NCBI GenBank assembly: GCA_937967685.1
Contig: CALBTX010000151.1
Span: 1 to 17,499 of the forward strand
Direction of reading: 5' to 3'
From: an uncultured Bacillaceae bacterium
Lineage (GTDB): Bacteria; Bacillota; Bacilli; Caldalkalibacillales; Caldalkalibacillaceae
Length of the DNA: 17,499 bases
Shown here: piece after piece, positions 7,708-15,865 of the stretch
Layout of the letters: every line of letters starts with the position of its first letter
Numbering within the stretch: position 1 is the stretch's first letter
The notes under the pieces: model-generated
Told to the model about the DNA's origin: nothing
Databases searched by the model: none
The model's input: the letters and a program-made list of their open reading frames with translations, nothing else
Position numbers and translations under genes: made by a program

Positions 7708-8277
7708 ATGACTCAAACAGAAAGAGATGTTCAATGTCGTGAAATTATCACCAAAGCTGTTTGTGGTAAAGGTCGAAAATTTACTCAAGCTACTCACACG
7801 ATTACACCCTCGAACTCCCCCACGAATATTCTCGGATGCTGGATCATTAATCACAGTTTCTCAGCGAAGAAGGCGGGAGATGTTGTCGAAGTCAGCGGTT
7901 CATATGATATCAACATTTGGTACTCGTATAGAGACAACACCAAAACAGAGGTCGCGACGGAAACCGTATCATATGTCGATCATGTTCCTTTAGCCGTCAT
8001 TGATAAAAACAGTTTGGATCATGGTTTGGAAGTGAACGCCAAAGCCACCCAGCAACCTACTGCGTCTGAAGCCACCGTATCCAATTCAGGAAACTCCGTT
8101 TACGTTCAAGTGGAGCGTGAATTTCTGGTGGAAGTGATCGGTGAAACGAAAGTATGTGTCATGGTTTGTGCCGATGGATGTGACGATTTTGAGGATAAAG
8201 ATTTTCAGATCGACGATGATGCGGACCAAAACTTTGAAGATTTGGACCCGGATATTATGATTGATGATTTGGACTAG
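7708..8277 (+). CDS. cotE: Outer spore coat morphogenetic protein CotE
   Basis: CotE nucleates the outer coat of the Bacillus endospore, encircling the forespore and recruiting most outer coat proteins. The 189-residue product (B. subtilis CotE is 181) opens with QCREIITKAVCGKGRKF and has the ILGCWIINHSF segment expected near residue 35-45. A beta-rich central region (VSGSYDINIWYSY) follows. The C-terminal tail from about residue 155 is very acidic, as in CotE, where the tail recruits client coat proteins. GGAGGAGGT at 7691-7699 is a strong ribosome binding site. Its position after miaB-ricA matches B. subtilis gene order, and flanking terminators make it monocistronic. Its presence indicates a spore former. 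Confidence 0.95.
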   Translation: MTQTERDVQCREIITKAVCGKGRKFTQATHTITPSNSPTNILGCWIINHSFSAKKAGDVVEVSGSYDINIWYSYRDNTKTEVATETVSYVDHVPLAVIDKNSLDHGLEVNAKATQQPTASEATVSNSGNSVYVQVEREFLVEVIGETKVCVMVCADGCDDFEDKDFQIDDDADQNFEDLDPDIMIDDLD

Positions 8278-8294
8278 AACAACAATGGATCCGG

Positions 8295-8320
8295 ATGGAG
8301 GCTAACCCCTCCATTTTTTT
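8295..8320 (+). terminator. Rho-independent terminator after cotE
   Basis: ATGGAGG at 8295-8301 pairs with CCTCCAT at 8308-8314 around a 6-base loop. A T run follows to 8320. The short but GC-containing stem lies 18 bases after the cotE stop. Confidence 0.85.
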
Positions 8321-8394
8321 ATGGAGAGAACTTCCAACAGGACTTGAGCATATTTTGATAAGAGATATTGAAGACAGAGGAGCTTATCCGGCTG

Positions 8395-9720
8395 ATGGAG
8401 ACTGTGATGAATGAACATCCTCTCGTAGACGCGACTGCCAACCATCCACTTGATCTGTATCCTCGGGGAAACCTGGCATTAAAAGTATATGATCCTGATG
8501 CTGTATCTGCCCAACCGTATTCAGTCAAACACATTTTGAATTGGAGTGGCATTCATTATGCGCCATATTCAAAACAAAAGGTGAAGAGGAAATACCGTTT
8601 CTTTATTTGCGAACTCGATTGTCTGGCGCTGTTTCAATCAGCGCATAGCGTTGAAAATGGGAAGCCTTTATTAATGACCGCTCAGATTCGAAAGCTGAAA
8701 TGGAAACGAATCGCTGTCAATACGTCGTCAAAAGAGGTGAATAGGGCACGAAAATTAGCCATACGCGCGTTATATACCTTAGGATATGATATCGGGATGG
8801 TTGAAATCAGCATTTTTCCTCGCCCGCCACGATACGCCGTATCCAAAATTGCCAATTCATTCTCCTTCTCATTCATGCATGAAAAATATTCGCTCTGCTT
8901 GAACCGTCTGCAAAAGATGCAGGATCAAACATCTGACCAACCAGTGCTTGGCACCGATGTAGAGTTTGTCTTGCGGCATGCCAACGGTAAATATATGATG
9001 GCTTCAAAATTTCTTGATAAAAAAGGAAAAGTCGGCTATGATGCCATTTGGATCCGGGGCCACCGCAATCAACATCCGCTTGTTGAATTGCGACCTTCCC
9101 CTGATGAAGATCCGAGAGAAGTCATTCAGGATTTATACCGCTGCATGAAAAAGGCGGTGCGCAAGATCAATCATCCGCAAATTGAGTGGCTGGCCGGTGG
9201 AAGGCCTTTGAAAGGGTACCCGATCGGAGGCCACATTCATTTTAGTCAAGTTTCTTTAAGTGCACGCTTGATTCGGGCTTTGGATAACTATTTGACACTG
9301 CCCCTTTTTTTACTTGAAAGTGAGACCTCACTGTCTAGGAGACCGAAATACGGTTTTATAGGCGATTATCGGGAACAGTTTCACGGCGGTTTTGAGTATC
9401 GCACCCCACCGAGTTGGATTGTGTCCCCAACCATTGCCAAAGGGGTGATGATGCTGGCCAAATTAATTGCTGTTCATCATTGGGACTTTGAATGGATGCC
9501 GCTGAACAATTATGAGTTACAAAATGCCTTTTACGAAGGAAATCGCGCGGCCATCCTCCCCGTTGTTCAGGAGTTATGGCACATCGTTCGCCGCTGCTCA
9601 ACTTACGGTGACTATGAGCAAGAGCTCGATCAGTTTTACGAATTGATTGCGAGCGGTCAGCGCTGGAATGAATATGAAGATGTGCGAAAAGCTTGGCGCC
9701 TTCCGCCATACCGTGCTTAA
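8395..9720 (+). CDS. Putative amidoligase, glutamine-synthetase-like COOH-NH2 ligase type
   Basis: The C-terminal half resembles the putative amidoligase family (COOH-NH2 ligase, glutamine-synthetase-like fold), which is predicted to join carboxyl and amino groups using ATP. In the 441-residue product, motifs in order are GTDVEF (186-191), HPLVELRP (227-234), GGHIHF (278-283) and GGFEYRTPPSW (331-341). The Glu/His positions could bind metal-nucleotide. The first ~165 residues are a separate basic region containing RALYTLGYDIGMVEI, faintly like the end of an ATP-grasp domain. No signal peptide or membrane helix is seen, so the protein should be cytoplasmic. The ATG at 8395 follows GAGGAG at 8377-8382 (12-base gap); a TTG at 8368 would add nine residues. 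The substrate is unknown. Lying between cotE and mutS, it may act in spore coat or envelope assembly, but that is only inference from position. Confidence 0.75.
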   Translation: METVMNEHPLVDATANHPLDLYPRGNLALKVYDPDAVSAQPYSVKHILNWSGIHYAPYSKQKVKRKYRFFICELDCLALFQSAHSVENGKPLLMTAQIRKLKWKRIAVNTSSKEVNRARKLAIRALYTLGYDIGMVEISIFPRPPRYAVSKIANSFSFSFMHEKYSLCLNRLQKMQDQTSDQPVLGTDVEFVLRHANGKYMMASKFLDKKGKVGYDAIWIRGHRNQHPLVELRPSPDEDPREVIQDLYRCMKKAVRKINHPQIEWLAGGRPLKGYPIGGHIHFSQVSLSARLIRALDNYLTLPLFLLESETSLSRRPKYGFIGDYREQFHGGFEYRTPPSWIVSPTIAKGVMMLAKLIAVHHWDFEWMPLNNYELQNAFYEGNRAAILPVVQELWHIVRRCSTYGDYEQELDQFYELIASGQRWNEYEDVRKAWRLPPYRA

Positions 9721-9724
9721 CCTA

Positions 9725-9733
9725 TGTTATAAT
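9725..9733 (+). promoter_or_regulatory. Extended -10 promoter upstream of mutS
   Basis: TGTTATAAT is a perfect extended -10 element (TGnTATAAT) starting 4 bases after the amidoligase stop and 36 bases before the mutS start. The -35 region is poor, as is usual for extended -10 promoters. It would drive mutS-mutL-miaA-hfq. Confidence 0.72.
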
Positions 9734-9768
9734 CATACAATAGAAACTCGGAGAGTGGAGGAGAGCCT

Positions 9769-12522
9769 ATGGCCAAGTTTACTCCCATGATCGAACAGTA
9801 TTTGCAAATTAAGGCAGACTACCCGGATGCGTTTTTGTTTTTTCGTTTGGGTGATTTTTACGAGCTTTTTTTTGAAGATGCGACCCGAGCTTCGAAAATA
9901 TTGGAGATTACTTTAACGAGTCGACAGGGGGGCAAAAATGGAGAAAAAATTCCGATGTGTGGTGTCCCTTATCACACATCGGAACCGTATATCAAAAAAT
10001 TAATCGAAAAAGGATATAAAGTGGCTATTTGCGAACAAATGGAAGACCCGAAGCAGGCGCAAGGCGTTGTTAAGCGTGAAGTCATCCGAGTCGTTACCCC
10101 TGGCACATTGATGGAAGAGAACATGTTGGAGGAAAAAGAGAACAACTACATGATCTTTATTTGTGGGCGAGGGGCTGATTACGCTTTTGTCGCCTGTGAT
10201 TTATCCACGGGGGAAGTGCTTGGCAGTGAAATGCCTTCGGTAGAGCACTTGCTGGATGAAATTAAACTGTTTCAAGCGGCTGAAATCGTCGCCTCCACTG
10301 CGATAAACGACCAGGGAAAACGCAAATTAAGGAATACACTGCTTGCCTCGCTCACCTTTGCCGAAGAAGACCGTGCTTCGGCAGAAAAGTTCAAAGAAGC
10401 ACTCCAGGCACTTCTTCCGGATCTTCAGAATCCTAGTGATGAGGTTCGTTCAGCAGAAGGACAGGCGTTTAATTCCGAGCTCATCGCGGACACTCTCTTG
10501 TTTATGTTGCAATACATAGAAGCGACCCAAAAAAGATCGATCCGCCATTTGCAACCTTTTCGTCTCTATCAGCCTCAGTTGTATTTAACGCTGGATGAAT
10601 ATTCGCGGCGCAATCTAGAATTGACCGAAACGATTCGCGAACGCAAGCGGCAAGGATCATTGCTTTGGCTGCTTGACGAAACTTCGACCGCGATGGGAGG
10701 ACGGTTGATCAAACGTTGGATTTTACGCCCCTTAATGAATCGAGCGGACATTGAAAAACGATTGGATATCGTCAATGTTCTGGTTGAACATGCGCTTGAA
10801 CGTGAAGAAGTCTCTCGTTATTTGGAAGAAGTTTATGATCTGGAACGACTGGCGGCCAGAGTTTCTTTCGGTAACGCCAATCCAAGAGACTTGCTCCAAT
10901 TGAAAAAATCATTGCAGGTCATTCCTGAAATCCGTCAAGTTTTATCCGCAGTAGCGGCTAGACCGCTTGCTGAACTGGTGGAGACATTGGACGGTTGCGA
11001 GTCACTGGTTGAGCTGTTGGACATGTCCATCAGTGAGGATCCTCCGGTATCCATCACTGAGGGCGGCATATTCAAAGCGGGTTACGATGCCGAGCTGGAC
11101 AAATTGCGCGAAGCAAGCAGGGATGGGAAACAATGGATTGCCGATCTTGAAGAAAAGGAGCGCCGGCGGACCGGAATTAAGTCTTTGAAAGTCGGCTTCA
11201 ATAAAGTTTTTGGTTACTACATAGAAGTGACGAAAGCGAATGTTCATTTAGTGGAAAATGACCGTTATGAACGCAAACAAACATTAGCCAACGCTGAACG
11301 GTACATTACGCCTGAATTGAAAGAAAAAGAAGCGTTGATTTTGGACGCCAGCGAAAGATCCATGGAGCTGGAATACGAACTGTTTACCTCTTTGCGGGAA
11401 AAAGTGAGCACCTATACCAGAAGGCTGCAGCGGTTGGCTTCAACCATCGCTCACATAGATTGTTTATGTTCGTTTGCCAAAGTGAGTGAAATGCACCATT
11501 ACACACGCCCGGCTTTCAGTCATGATAAAATGGTCATGCTGAAAAATGCCCGGCATCCCGTGATCGAAAAAGTGATGGAAGCTTCTCAGTTTGTCGCCAA
11601 CGATTTAATGATGGATGCTTCAGACAGTGACATTTTACTGATCACAGGTCCAAACATGGCGGGCAAGAGCACCTATATGCGCCAAACCGCTCTCATTGCC
11701 ATCATGGCCCAAATCGGCTGTTTCGTACCGGCTGATCAGGCCACGCTGCCTATCTTCGATCGTATTTTTACCCGTATCGGTGCGGCGGACGATCTCGTGG
11801 GCGGACACAGCACGTTCATGGTGGAGATGATGGAAACAAAACGGGCCATCACCGAAGCAACGCCGGACAGTTTAATTTTGCTGGATGAAATCGGTCGGGG
11901 GACGTCCACGTATGACGGTATGTCTTTGGCTCAGGCGATCATCGAATACATCCATGATCGCGTCCGGGCCAAAACATTGTTTTCGACTCATTATCATGAA
12001 CTGACCGGTTTGGAAGAACGCCTGCCCCGCTTGAAAAATGTGCACGTCGCTTGCACCGAGCGAGAAGGCAAAGTCGTATTTTTGCATAAAGTGAAGGAGG
12101 GTAAAGCCGATCGCAGTTATGGGATTCATGTCGCTCAGTTGGCTGGAATGCCCGACGATCTCATCCACAGAGCGAGAGACATATTGGTGGCATTGGAAGG
12201 AGAATCCCCTGCGCTGACAGCAGAAATGGAAGCTAGGGAAGTGAATGAAGCCCGCCGGGAAGCCGAAGCGGCTTATACCGAATCGGCAGCGACTGAGAAG
12301 AATGAGGCTCATCTTAAACGTCAAGCTGATGAAAATGTGCAGCTTTCACTGTTTGACAATGAAAATGACCCGGCGATGGGACTAGCTGAACATAGCACTG
12401 CTCCGCACGACAACGCTTGTCTCCAAGAGATCGAAAACTTGGACATCGTGAACATGACGCCCCTTGATGCTTTGAACACACTCTTTCGGCTCCAACAAAA
12501 AATCAAATCGAAAAGGGTGTAA
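9769..12522 (+). CDS. mutS: DNA mismatch repair protein MutS
   Basis: MutS recognises base mismatches and small loops and, with ATP, recruits MutL. The 917-residue protein has the mismatch-wedge motif F30-Y-E32 in GDFYELF. Connector, lever and clamp regions follow, then the ATPase with Walker A GPNMAGKST at 627-635 and Walker B LLDEIGRGTST around D706-E707. Near the C-terminus, QLSLF (858-862) matches a beta-clamp binding motif, and NMTPLDALNTLFRLQQKIK resembles the C-terminal oligomerisation helices. It is about 60 residues longer than B. subtilis MutS, the extra length lying in the charged, Ala/Glu-rich linker around the clamp motif. GGAGGAG at 9757-9763 is the ribosome binding site. mutL starts 3 bases after the stop, so the two are coupled. 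Confidence 0.98.
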   Translation: MAKFTPMIEQYLQIKADYPDAFLFFRLGDFYELFFEDATRASKILEITLTSRQGGKNGEKIPMCGVPYHTSEPYIKKLIEKGYKVAICEQMEDPKQAQGVVKREVIRVVTPGTLMEENMLEEKENNYMIFICGRGADYAFVACDLSTGEVLGSEMPSVEHLLDEIKLFQAAEIVASTAINDQGKRKLRNTLLASLTFAEEDRASAEKFKEALQALLPDLQNPSDEVRSAEGQAFNSELIADTLLFMLQYIEATQKRSIRHLQPFRLYQPQLYLTLDEYSRRNLELTETIRERKRQGSLLWLLDETSTAMGGRLIKRWILRPLMNRADIEKRLDIVNVLVEHALEREEVSRYLEEVYDLERLAARVSFGNANPRDLLQLKKSLQVIPEIRQVLSAVAARPLAELVETLDGCESLVELLDMSISEDPPVSITEGGIFKAGYDAELDKLREASRDGKQWIADLEEKERRRTGIKSLKVGFNKVFGYYIEVTKANVHLVENDRYERKQTLANAERYITPELKEKEALILDASERSMELEYELFTSLREKVSTYTRRLQRLASTIAHIDCLCSFAKVSEMHHYTRPAFSHDKMVMLKNARHPVIEKVMEASQFVANDLMMDASDSDILLITGPNMAGKSTYMRQTALIAIMAQIGCFVPADQATLPIFDRIFTRIGAADDLVGGHSTFMVEMMETKRAITEATPDSLILLDEIGRGTSTYDGMSLAQAIIEYIHDRVRAKTLFSTHYHELTGLEERLPRLKNVHVACTEREGKVVFLHKVKEGKADRSYGIHVAQLAGMPDDLIHRARDILVALEGESPALTAEMEAREVNEARREAEAAYTESAATEKNEAHLKRQADENVQLSLFDNENDPAMGLAEHSTAPHDNACLQEIENLDIVNMTPLDALNTLFRLQQKIKSKRV

Positions 12523-12525
12523 TCC

Positions 12526-14469
12526 ATGCCAAACATTCAGATCATGGACTCCAATTTATCGAATCAGATCGCCGCAGGAGAAGTCGTGGAAAGACCCGCA
12601 TCTGTTGTTAAGGAATTGTGTGAGAATGCGATCGATGCCAAAAGCAACATCATTGAAGTGCACATTGAAGACGGCGGTTTGAACAAAATCAAAGTGATCG
12701 ATAACGGTTCGGGGATGAGCCGGGAAGATGCCATCCTGGCTTTTGAACGGCATGCGACGAGCAAATTGAAATCGGAACGGGATCTCTCCCGCATTCAAAC
12801 GCTTGGATTTAGAGGAGAAGCGTTGCCCAGTATTTCCGCCGTTTCCAAAGTGAGATTGCAAACGTGGGACGGTGCGGAAGAGGCGGGAACGACGTTAGAG
12901 GTAGAAGAAGGCAGCATCCGCCAAACAGCCGATGCACCGCTGCGTCAAGGGACCGTCATCGAAGTGTTCGACCTTTTTTATAATACGCCCGCCCGTTATA
13001 AATACTTGAAAACGATTCATACCGAATTGAGTCACATCACGGACTTTGTCAATCGTTTGGCTTTAGCTCATCCTTCTATCGCCTTTACCTTACGTCATAA
13101 CGGCAGGACCATTTTTAAGACGAGTGGCAATGGCCGGCGAATCGGCGTCATCGCCTCCATTTACGGCCTGAACACGACCAAACAAATGATTCCGTTCTCG
13201 GCAACCCATATCGACTTTGATATGGAAGGTTATCTCGGCAAGCCGGAATGTTCCCGATCCAATCGGTCGCACATCTCCGTCTTTATCAACGGGCGCTACA
13301 TTAAGCACTATCCATTGACTCAAGCGATCATCAGGGCTTATCAGACGCTCTTGCCCGTACATCGTTATCCGATCGTCGTTTTGGCTGTCAATACGGATCC
13401 GACTCTGCTGGACGTGAATGTTCATCCATCCAAATTAGAAATACGTCTGAGCAAAGAAAAAGAAATGATCGAATGGATCGAAGATGAACTGCAACGAACG
13501 CTACAGCAACAACAATTGATTCCTCAGCCGTTAGCGGAAATGAACCGAAAGAAAGAACGTTCACCCCGACAAGCCAGTTTTGACTTCCGTTTGCCTCAGC
13601 AAGGGCAAGATTTCACAGACGAAAAACATTCGCGCGATGACCAACAGACTGAACACCAACAGACTGAACTTCAACAGACTGGACACCAACAGACTGAACA
13701 CAAGCAGTTTCATCACCAACTGGCTCGTCAAAATCAAAAGGTGAGGGAAAATACTCTTCACTTTTCTATAGAAAAAGCTCCTCAAAGCCCACTTTCCGAG
13801 GACAGTCTGCCCGAATCAAACCGAACGGAAATCAATCAACCGGAGGAAAAGCAGCAAAGAAAAGGGGCGACTGAAGCAGCAGAGCGTTTGCCTTTGCTCT
13901 TTCCGATGGCTCAATTACATGGCACGTACATTTTGGCTCAAAATGAAAATGGATTGTACTTGATTGATCAGCATGCGGCACAGGAAAGAATCTGGTATGA
14001 GCGTTACATTCGGCAATTGGACCAGCCTGAAAAAACGAGTCAAGAACTTGGGCTGCCCTTCGTCTTCGAATTTACGCCGGCAGAGGATCACCTTATCCAG
14101 GAACATGTCCAGCTCATTGAAAAAACGGGTCTAATTCTCGAACCGTTTGGGCATCATGCTTATAGAGTCCGTTCTCATCCCAGCTGGTTTCCCGCGGGAG
14201 AAGAAGAGTCACTCGTTCGGGAAATCATCGGATTTATTACCGAGCGAAAAAAAGAGATGGATTGGAGCACACTGCGAGATGACGTTGCCAAATTAATGTC
14301 CTGCAAACAGGCGATCAAAGCCAACCGCTACTTAACCTTGAAGGAAATGGAAGCTTTATTGGAAGAACTCCGCCAAACGGCCAATCCATTCACATGTCCT
14401 CACGGTCGTCCAATCACCGTCTTGCTGACAAAGTACGAAATTGAAAAAATGTTTAAGAGAGTGATGTAA
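12526..14469 (+). CDS. mutL: DNA mismatch repair endonuclease MutL
   Basis: MutL couples mismatch recognition to strand nicking. The N-terminal GHKL ATPase is intact (CENAIDAKS, DNGSGM, RHATSKL, GFRGEALPSI), followed by the NVHPSKLEIR segment at the end of the second domain. The C-terminal domain has the endonuclease metal motif DQHAAQERIWYE (D481-E492), SCKQAIKANRYL and CPHGRPI. This is therefore a nicking MutL of the type found in bacteria without MutH. QELGLP (506-511) aligns with the beta-clamp motif of B. subtilis MutL. The linker of about 110 residues (345-455) is hydrophilic and Gln-rich, and includes a 15-nt tandem repeat encoding QQTEH-like units. The stop lies 5 bases before miaA. 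Confidence 0.98.
   Translation: MPNIQIMDSNLSNQIAAGEVVERPASVVKELCENAIDAKSNIIEVHIEDGGLNKIKVIDNGSGMSREDAILAFERHATSKLKSERDLSRIQTLGFRGEALPSISAVSKVRLQTWDGAEEAGTTLEVEEGSIRQTADAPLRQGTVIEVFDLFYNTPARYKYLKTIHTELSHITDFVNRLALAHPSIAFTLRHNGRTIFKTSGNGRRIGVIASIYGLNTTKQMIPFSATHIDFDMEGYLGKPECSRSNRSHISVFINGRYIKHYPLTQAIIRAYQTLLPVHRYPIVVLAVNTDPTLLDVNVHPSKLEIRLSKEKEMIEWIEDELQRTLQQQQLIPQPLAEMNRKKERSPRQASFDFRLPQQGQDFTDEKHSRDDQQTEHQQTELQQTGHQQTEHKQFHHQLARQNQKVRENTLHFSIEKAPQSPLSEDSLPESNRTEINQPEEKQQRKGATEAAERLPLLFPMAQLHGTYILAQNENGLYLIDQHAAQERIWYERYIRQLDQPEKTSQELGLPFVFEFTPAEDHLIQEHVQLIEKTGLILEPFGHHAYRVRSHPSWFPAGEEESLVREIIGFITERKKEMDWSTLRDDVAKLMSCKQAIKANRYLTLKEMEALLEELRQTANPFTCPHGRPITVLLTKYEIEKMFKRVM
13641..13700 (+). repeat. 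Four in-frame 15-nt tandem repeats in the mutL linker
   Basis: Copies at 13641-13655, 13656-13670, 13671-13685 and 13686-13700 follow CCAACAGACTGAACA with one to three changes. A decayed fifth and sixth copy may follow to 13730. The unit is a multiple of three and encodes QQTEH-type pentapeptides (about residues 373-392), so gain or loss of units keeps the frame. Confidence 0.93.
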
Positions 14470-14474
14470 CGGTC

Positions 14475-15422
14475 ATGGAAAAATTATTGGCCCTTGTGGG
14501 ACCAACGGCTGTCGGCAAAACGAAAATGAGCATCCGGCTGGCCAAAAAAATAAATGGGGAAGTCATCTCCGGGGATTCCATGCAAGTGTACCGGGGGATG
14601 GACATTGGCACCGCCAAAATTAAGCCGGAAGAAATGGAAGGCATCCCCCATCATATGATCGATATTTTGGACCCAGATGAAGCATTTTCAGTCTCCCAAT
14701 TTCAGCGTATGGCGACCGAATTGATTACGCAAATCAACCGTCGCCAGGCCATCCCTCTGCTTGTCGGAGGAACAGGGCTATATGTTCAATCTGTCACACA
14801 TCAATTTCGGTTTCCTGAAAAGAAAGGGTCGGCAATGATCAGGCAAAAATGGAAAACATATTTAGCTCAACACGGGCCGCATCAACTTCATGAAGCATTG
14901 CGCAAAAGGGATCCCGAATACGCACGAACGCTGCACCCGCATAACACGCGCCGGATCATACGCGCCTTAGAGATATGGGAATTGACCGGTCAAAGCATGC
15001 GGGAATATCAACAGGATTGGCATAAGGAGTCCCCTTATGATCTGATCATGATCGGTTTAACGATGGAGAGAAGCACATTGTATGAGCGCATCAACCGGCG
15101 GGTGGATCAAATGGTCAAGGAAGGATTGATTGAAGAAACCGAGCGGATCATAGCCAAGGGAATTCCGGAGGATGCCACCGCACTGCAGGCGATCGGTTAT
15201 AAAGAAATCATTCAATATTTAAAAGGAAGGCTGAGCAAAGAGGAAGCGATTGCATTGTTAAAAAGAAACACGAGGCGCTTTGCCAAGCGTCAATTCACTT
15301 GGTTTCGGCGGATGAAAGAGATTCATTGGTTTGACTTAACAGAAGAGAAAGGATTCGATACGACAGTCGAAAAAATATGGCAACTCATTGCAGGAGAATG
15401 GCAGCTGGTAAAGAATATATAA
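14475..15422 (+). CDS. miaA: tRNA dimethylallyltransferase MiaA
   Basis: MiaA transfers a dimethylallyl group to N6 of A37 in tRNAs, making the i6A that MiaB (encoded in this window) then thiomethylates. The 315-residue protein has the P-loop GPTAVGKT (9-16) and the catalytic D34 in SGDSMQVYRGMDIGTAK. It also has IPHHMIDILDPDEAFSV, GGTGLYVQ (98 onward) and the C-terminal QAIGYKEIIQYL. The ATG at 14475 follows a weak, AG-rich binding site inside the mutL 3' end, so translation probably depends on coupling to mutL. The mutL-miaA-hfq order is common in Firmicutes. Confidence 0.97.
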   Translation: MEKLLALVGPTAVGKTKMSIRLAKKINGEVISGDSMQVYRGMDIGTAKIKPEEMEGIPHHMIDILDPDEAFSVSQFQRMATELITQINRRQAIPLLVGGTGLYVQSVTHQFRFPEKKGSAMIRQKWKTYLAQHGPHQLHEALRKRDPEYARTLHPHNTRRIIRALEIWELTGQSMREYQQDWHKESPYDLIMIGLTMERSTLYERINRRVDQMVKEGLIEETERIIAKGIPEDATALQAIGYKEIIQYLKGRLSKEEAIALLKRNTRRFAKRQFTWFRRMKEIHWFDLTEEKGFDTTVEKIWQLIAGEWQLVKNI

Positions 15423-15437
15423 AGTACAAGTTTTGAT

Positions 15438-15444
15438 GAGGAGG
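15438..15444 (+). promoter_or_regulatory. Ribosome binding site deciding the hfq start
   Basis: GAGGAGG lies 9 bases before the ATG at 15454. In-frame TTG at 15433 and ATG at 15436 lie before or within this site, so they are unlikely starts. Confidence 0.8.
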
Positions 15445-15453
15445 ATCCCAAAC

Positions 15454-15687
15454 ATGAAACAGAGCATTAATATTCAGGATACGTTTTTGAATCAAATCAG
15501 GAAAGAAAATATTCCGGTAACGGTTTATTTAATGAATGGATTTCAATTGCGGGGCTTCGTTAAAGCGTTCGATAACTTTACCATTGTGATCGACTCGGAA
15601 GGCAAACAACAATTAGTATATAAACACGCCATTTCTACGTTTACACCGGCCAGATCTGTTTCCTTGAGCACGCCGCAAGAGGAATAA
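15454..15687 (+). CDS. hfq: RNA chaperone Hfq
   Basis: Hfq is a hexameric Sm-like protein that binds small RNAs and A/purine-rich RNA. From the ATG at 15454 the protein is 77 residues, the usual length for Gram-positive Hfq. It begins MKQSINIQDTFLNQIRKE. The Sm1 region is VTVYLMNGFQLRGFVKAFDNFTIVI, and the Sm2 motif is YKHAIST, containing the conserved KHA that lines the proximal RNA pore. The short tail (SLSTPQEE) lacks the long extension of enterobacterial Hfq. It lies 31 bases after miaA in the same operon. No convincing terminator follows in the next 178 bases, so some read-through into the bacilliredoxin gene is possible. Confidence 0.97.
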   Translation: MKQSINIQDTFLNQIRKENIPVTVYLMNGFQLRGFVKAFDNFTIVIDSEGKQQLVYKHAISTFTPARSVSLSTPQEE

Positions 15688-15801
15688 AGCATAAAATGAG
15701 ACGGGGAGATCTCTCAAGGTGCGGCTGGAAGTTTTCCGTATGAGCATTTTTTTCCATATGAGAATATAACGTATGCAGATCTGGATTGACCAGCACTCAC
15801 C

Positions 15802-15830
15802 TTTTATTCTAACGAAAAGTAAGTTATAAT
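15802..15830 (+). promoter_or_regulatory. Likely sigma-A promoter of the bacilliredoxin gene
   Basis: A perfect -10 TATAAT at 15825-15830 is preceded, at 17-base spacing, by a weak -35 TTTTAT (15802-15807). The start codon lies 35 bases downstream. A better-looking TTGACC at 15786 is too far away (33 bases) to pair with this -10. Confidence 0.6.
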
Positions 15831-15850
15831 GATGAGTGGAAATGGTTTTT

Positions 15851-15858
15851 AAGGGGGG
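15851..15858 (+). promoter_or_regulatory. Ribosome binding site deciding the bacilliredoxin start
   Basis: AAGGGGGG sits 7 bases before the ATG at 15866. Earlier in-frame GTG (15836) and ATG (15842) lie at the expected transcription start and lack a binding site. Confidence 0.75.
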
Positions 15859-15865
15859 AAAGTCA

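Noticed and set aside
15733..15765. Possible hfq terminator at the T-rich CGTATG/CATATG pair
   Set aside because: The stem is six AT-rich pairs with a wobble and the T run lies in the loop, not after the stem.
15786..15791. TTGACC as the -35 of the bacilliredoxin promoter
   Set aside because: It is 33 bases from the only good -10, far outside the workable 16-19 range.
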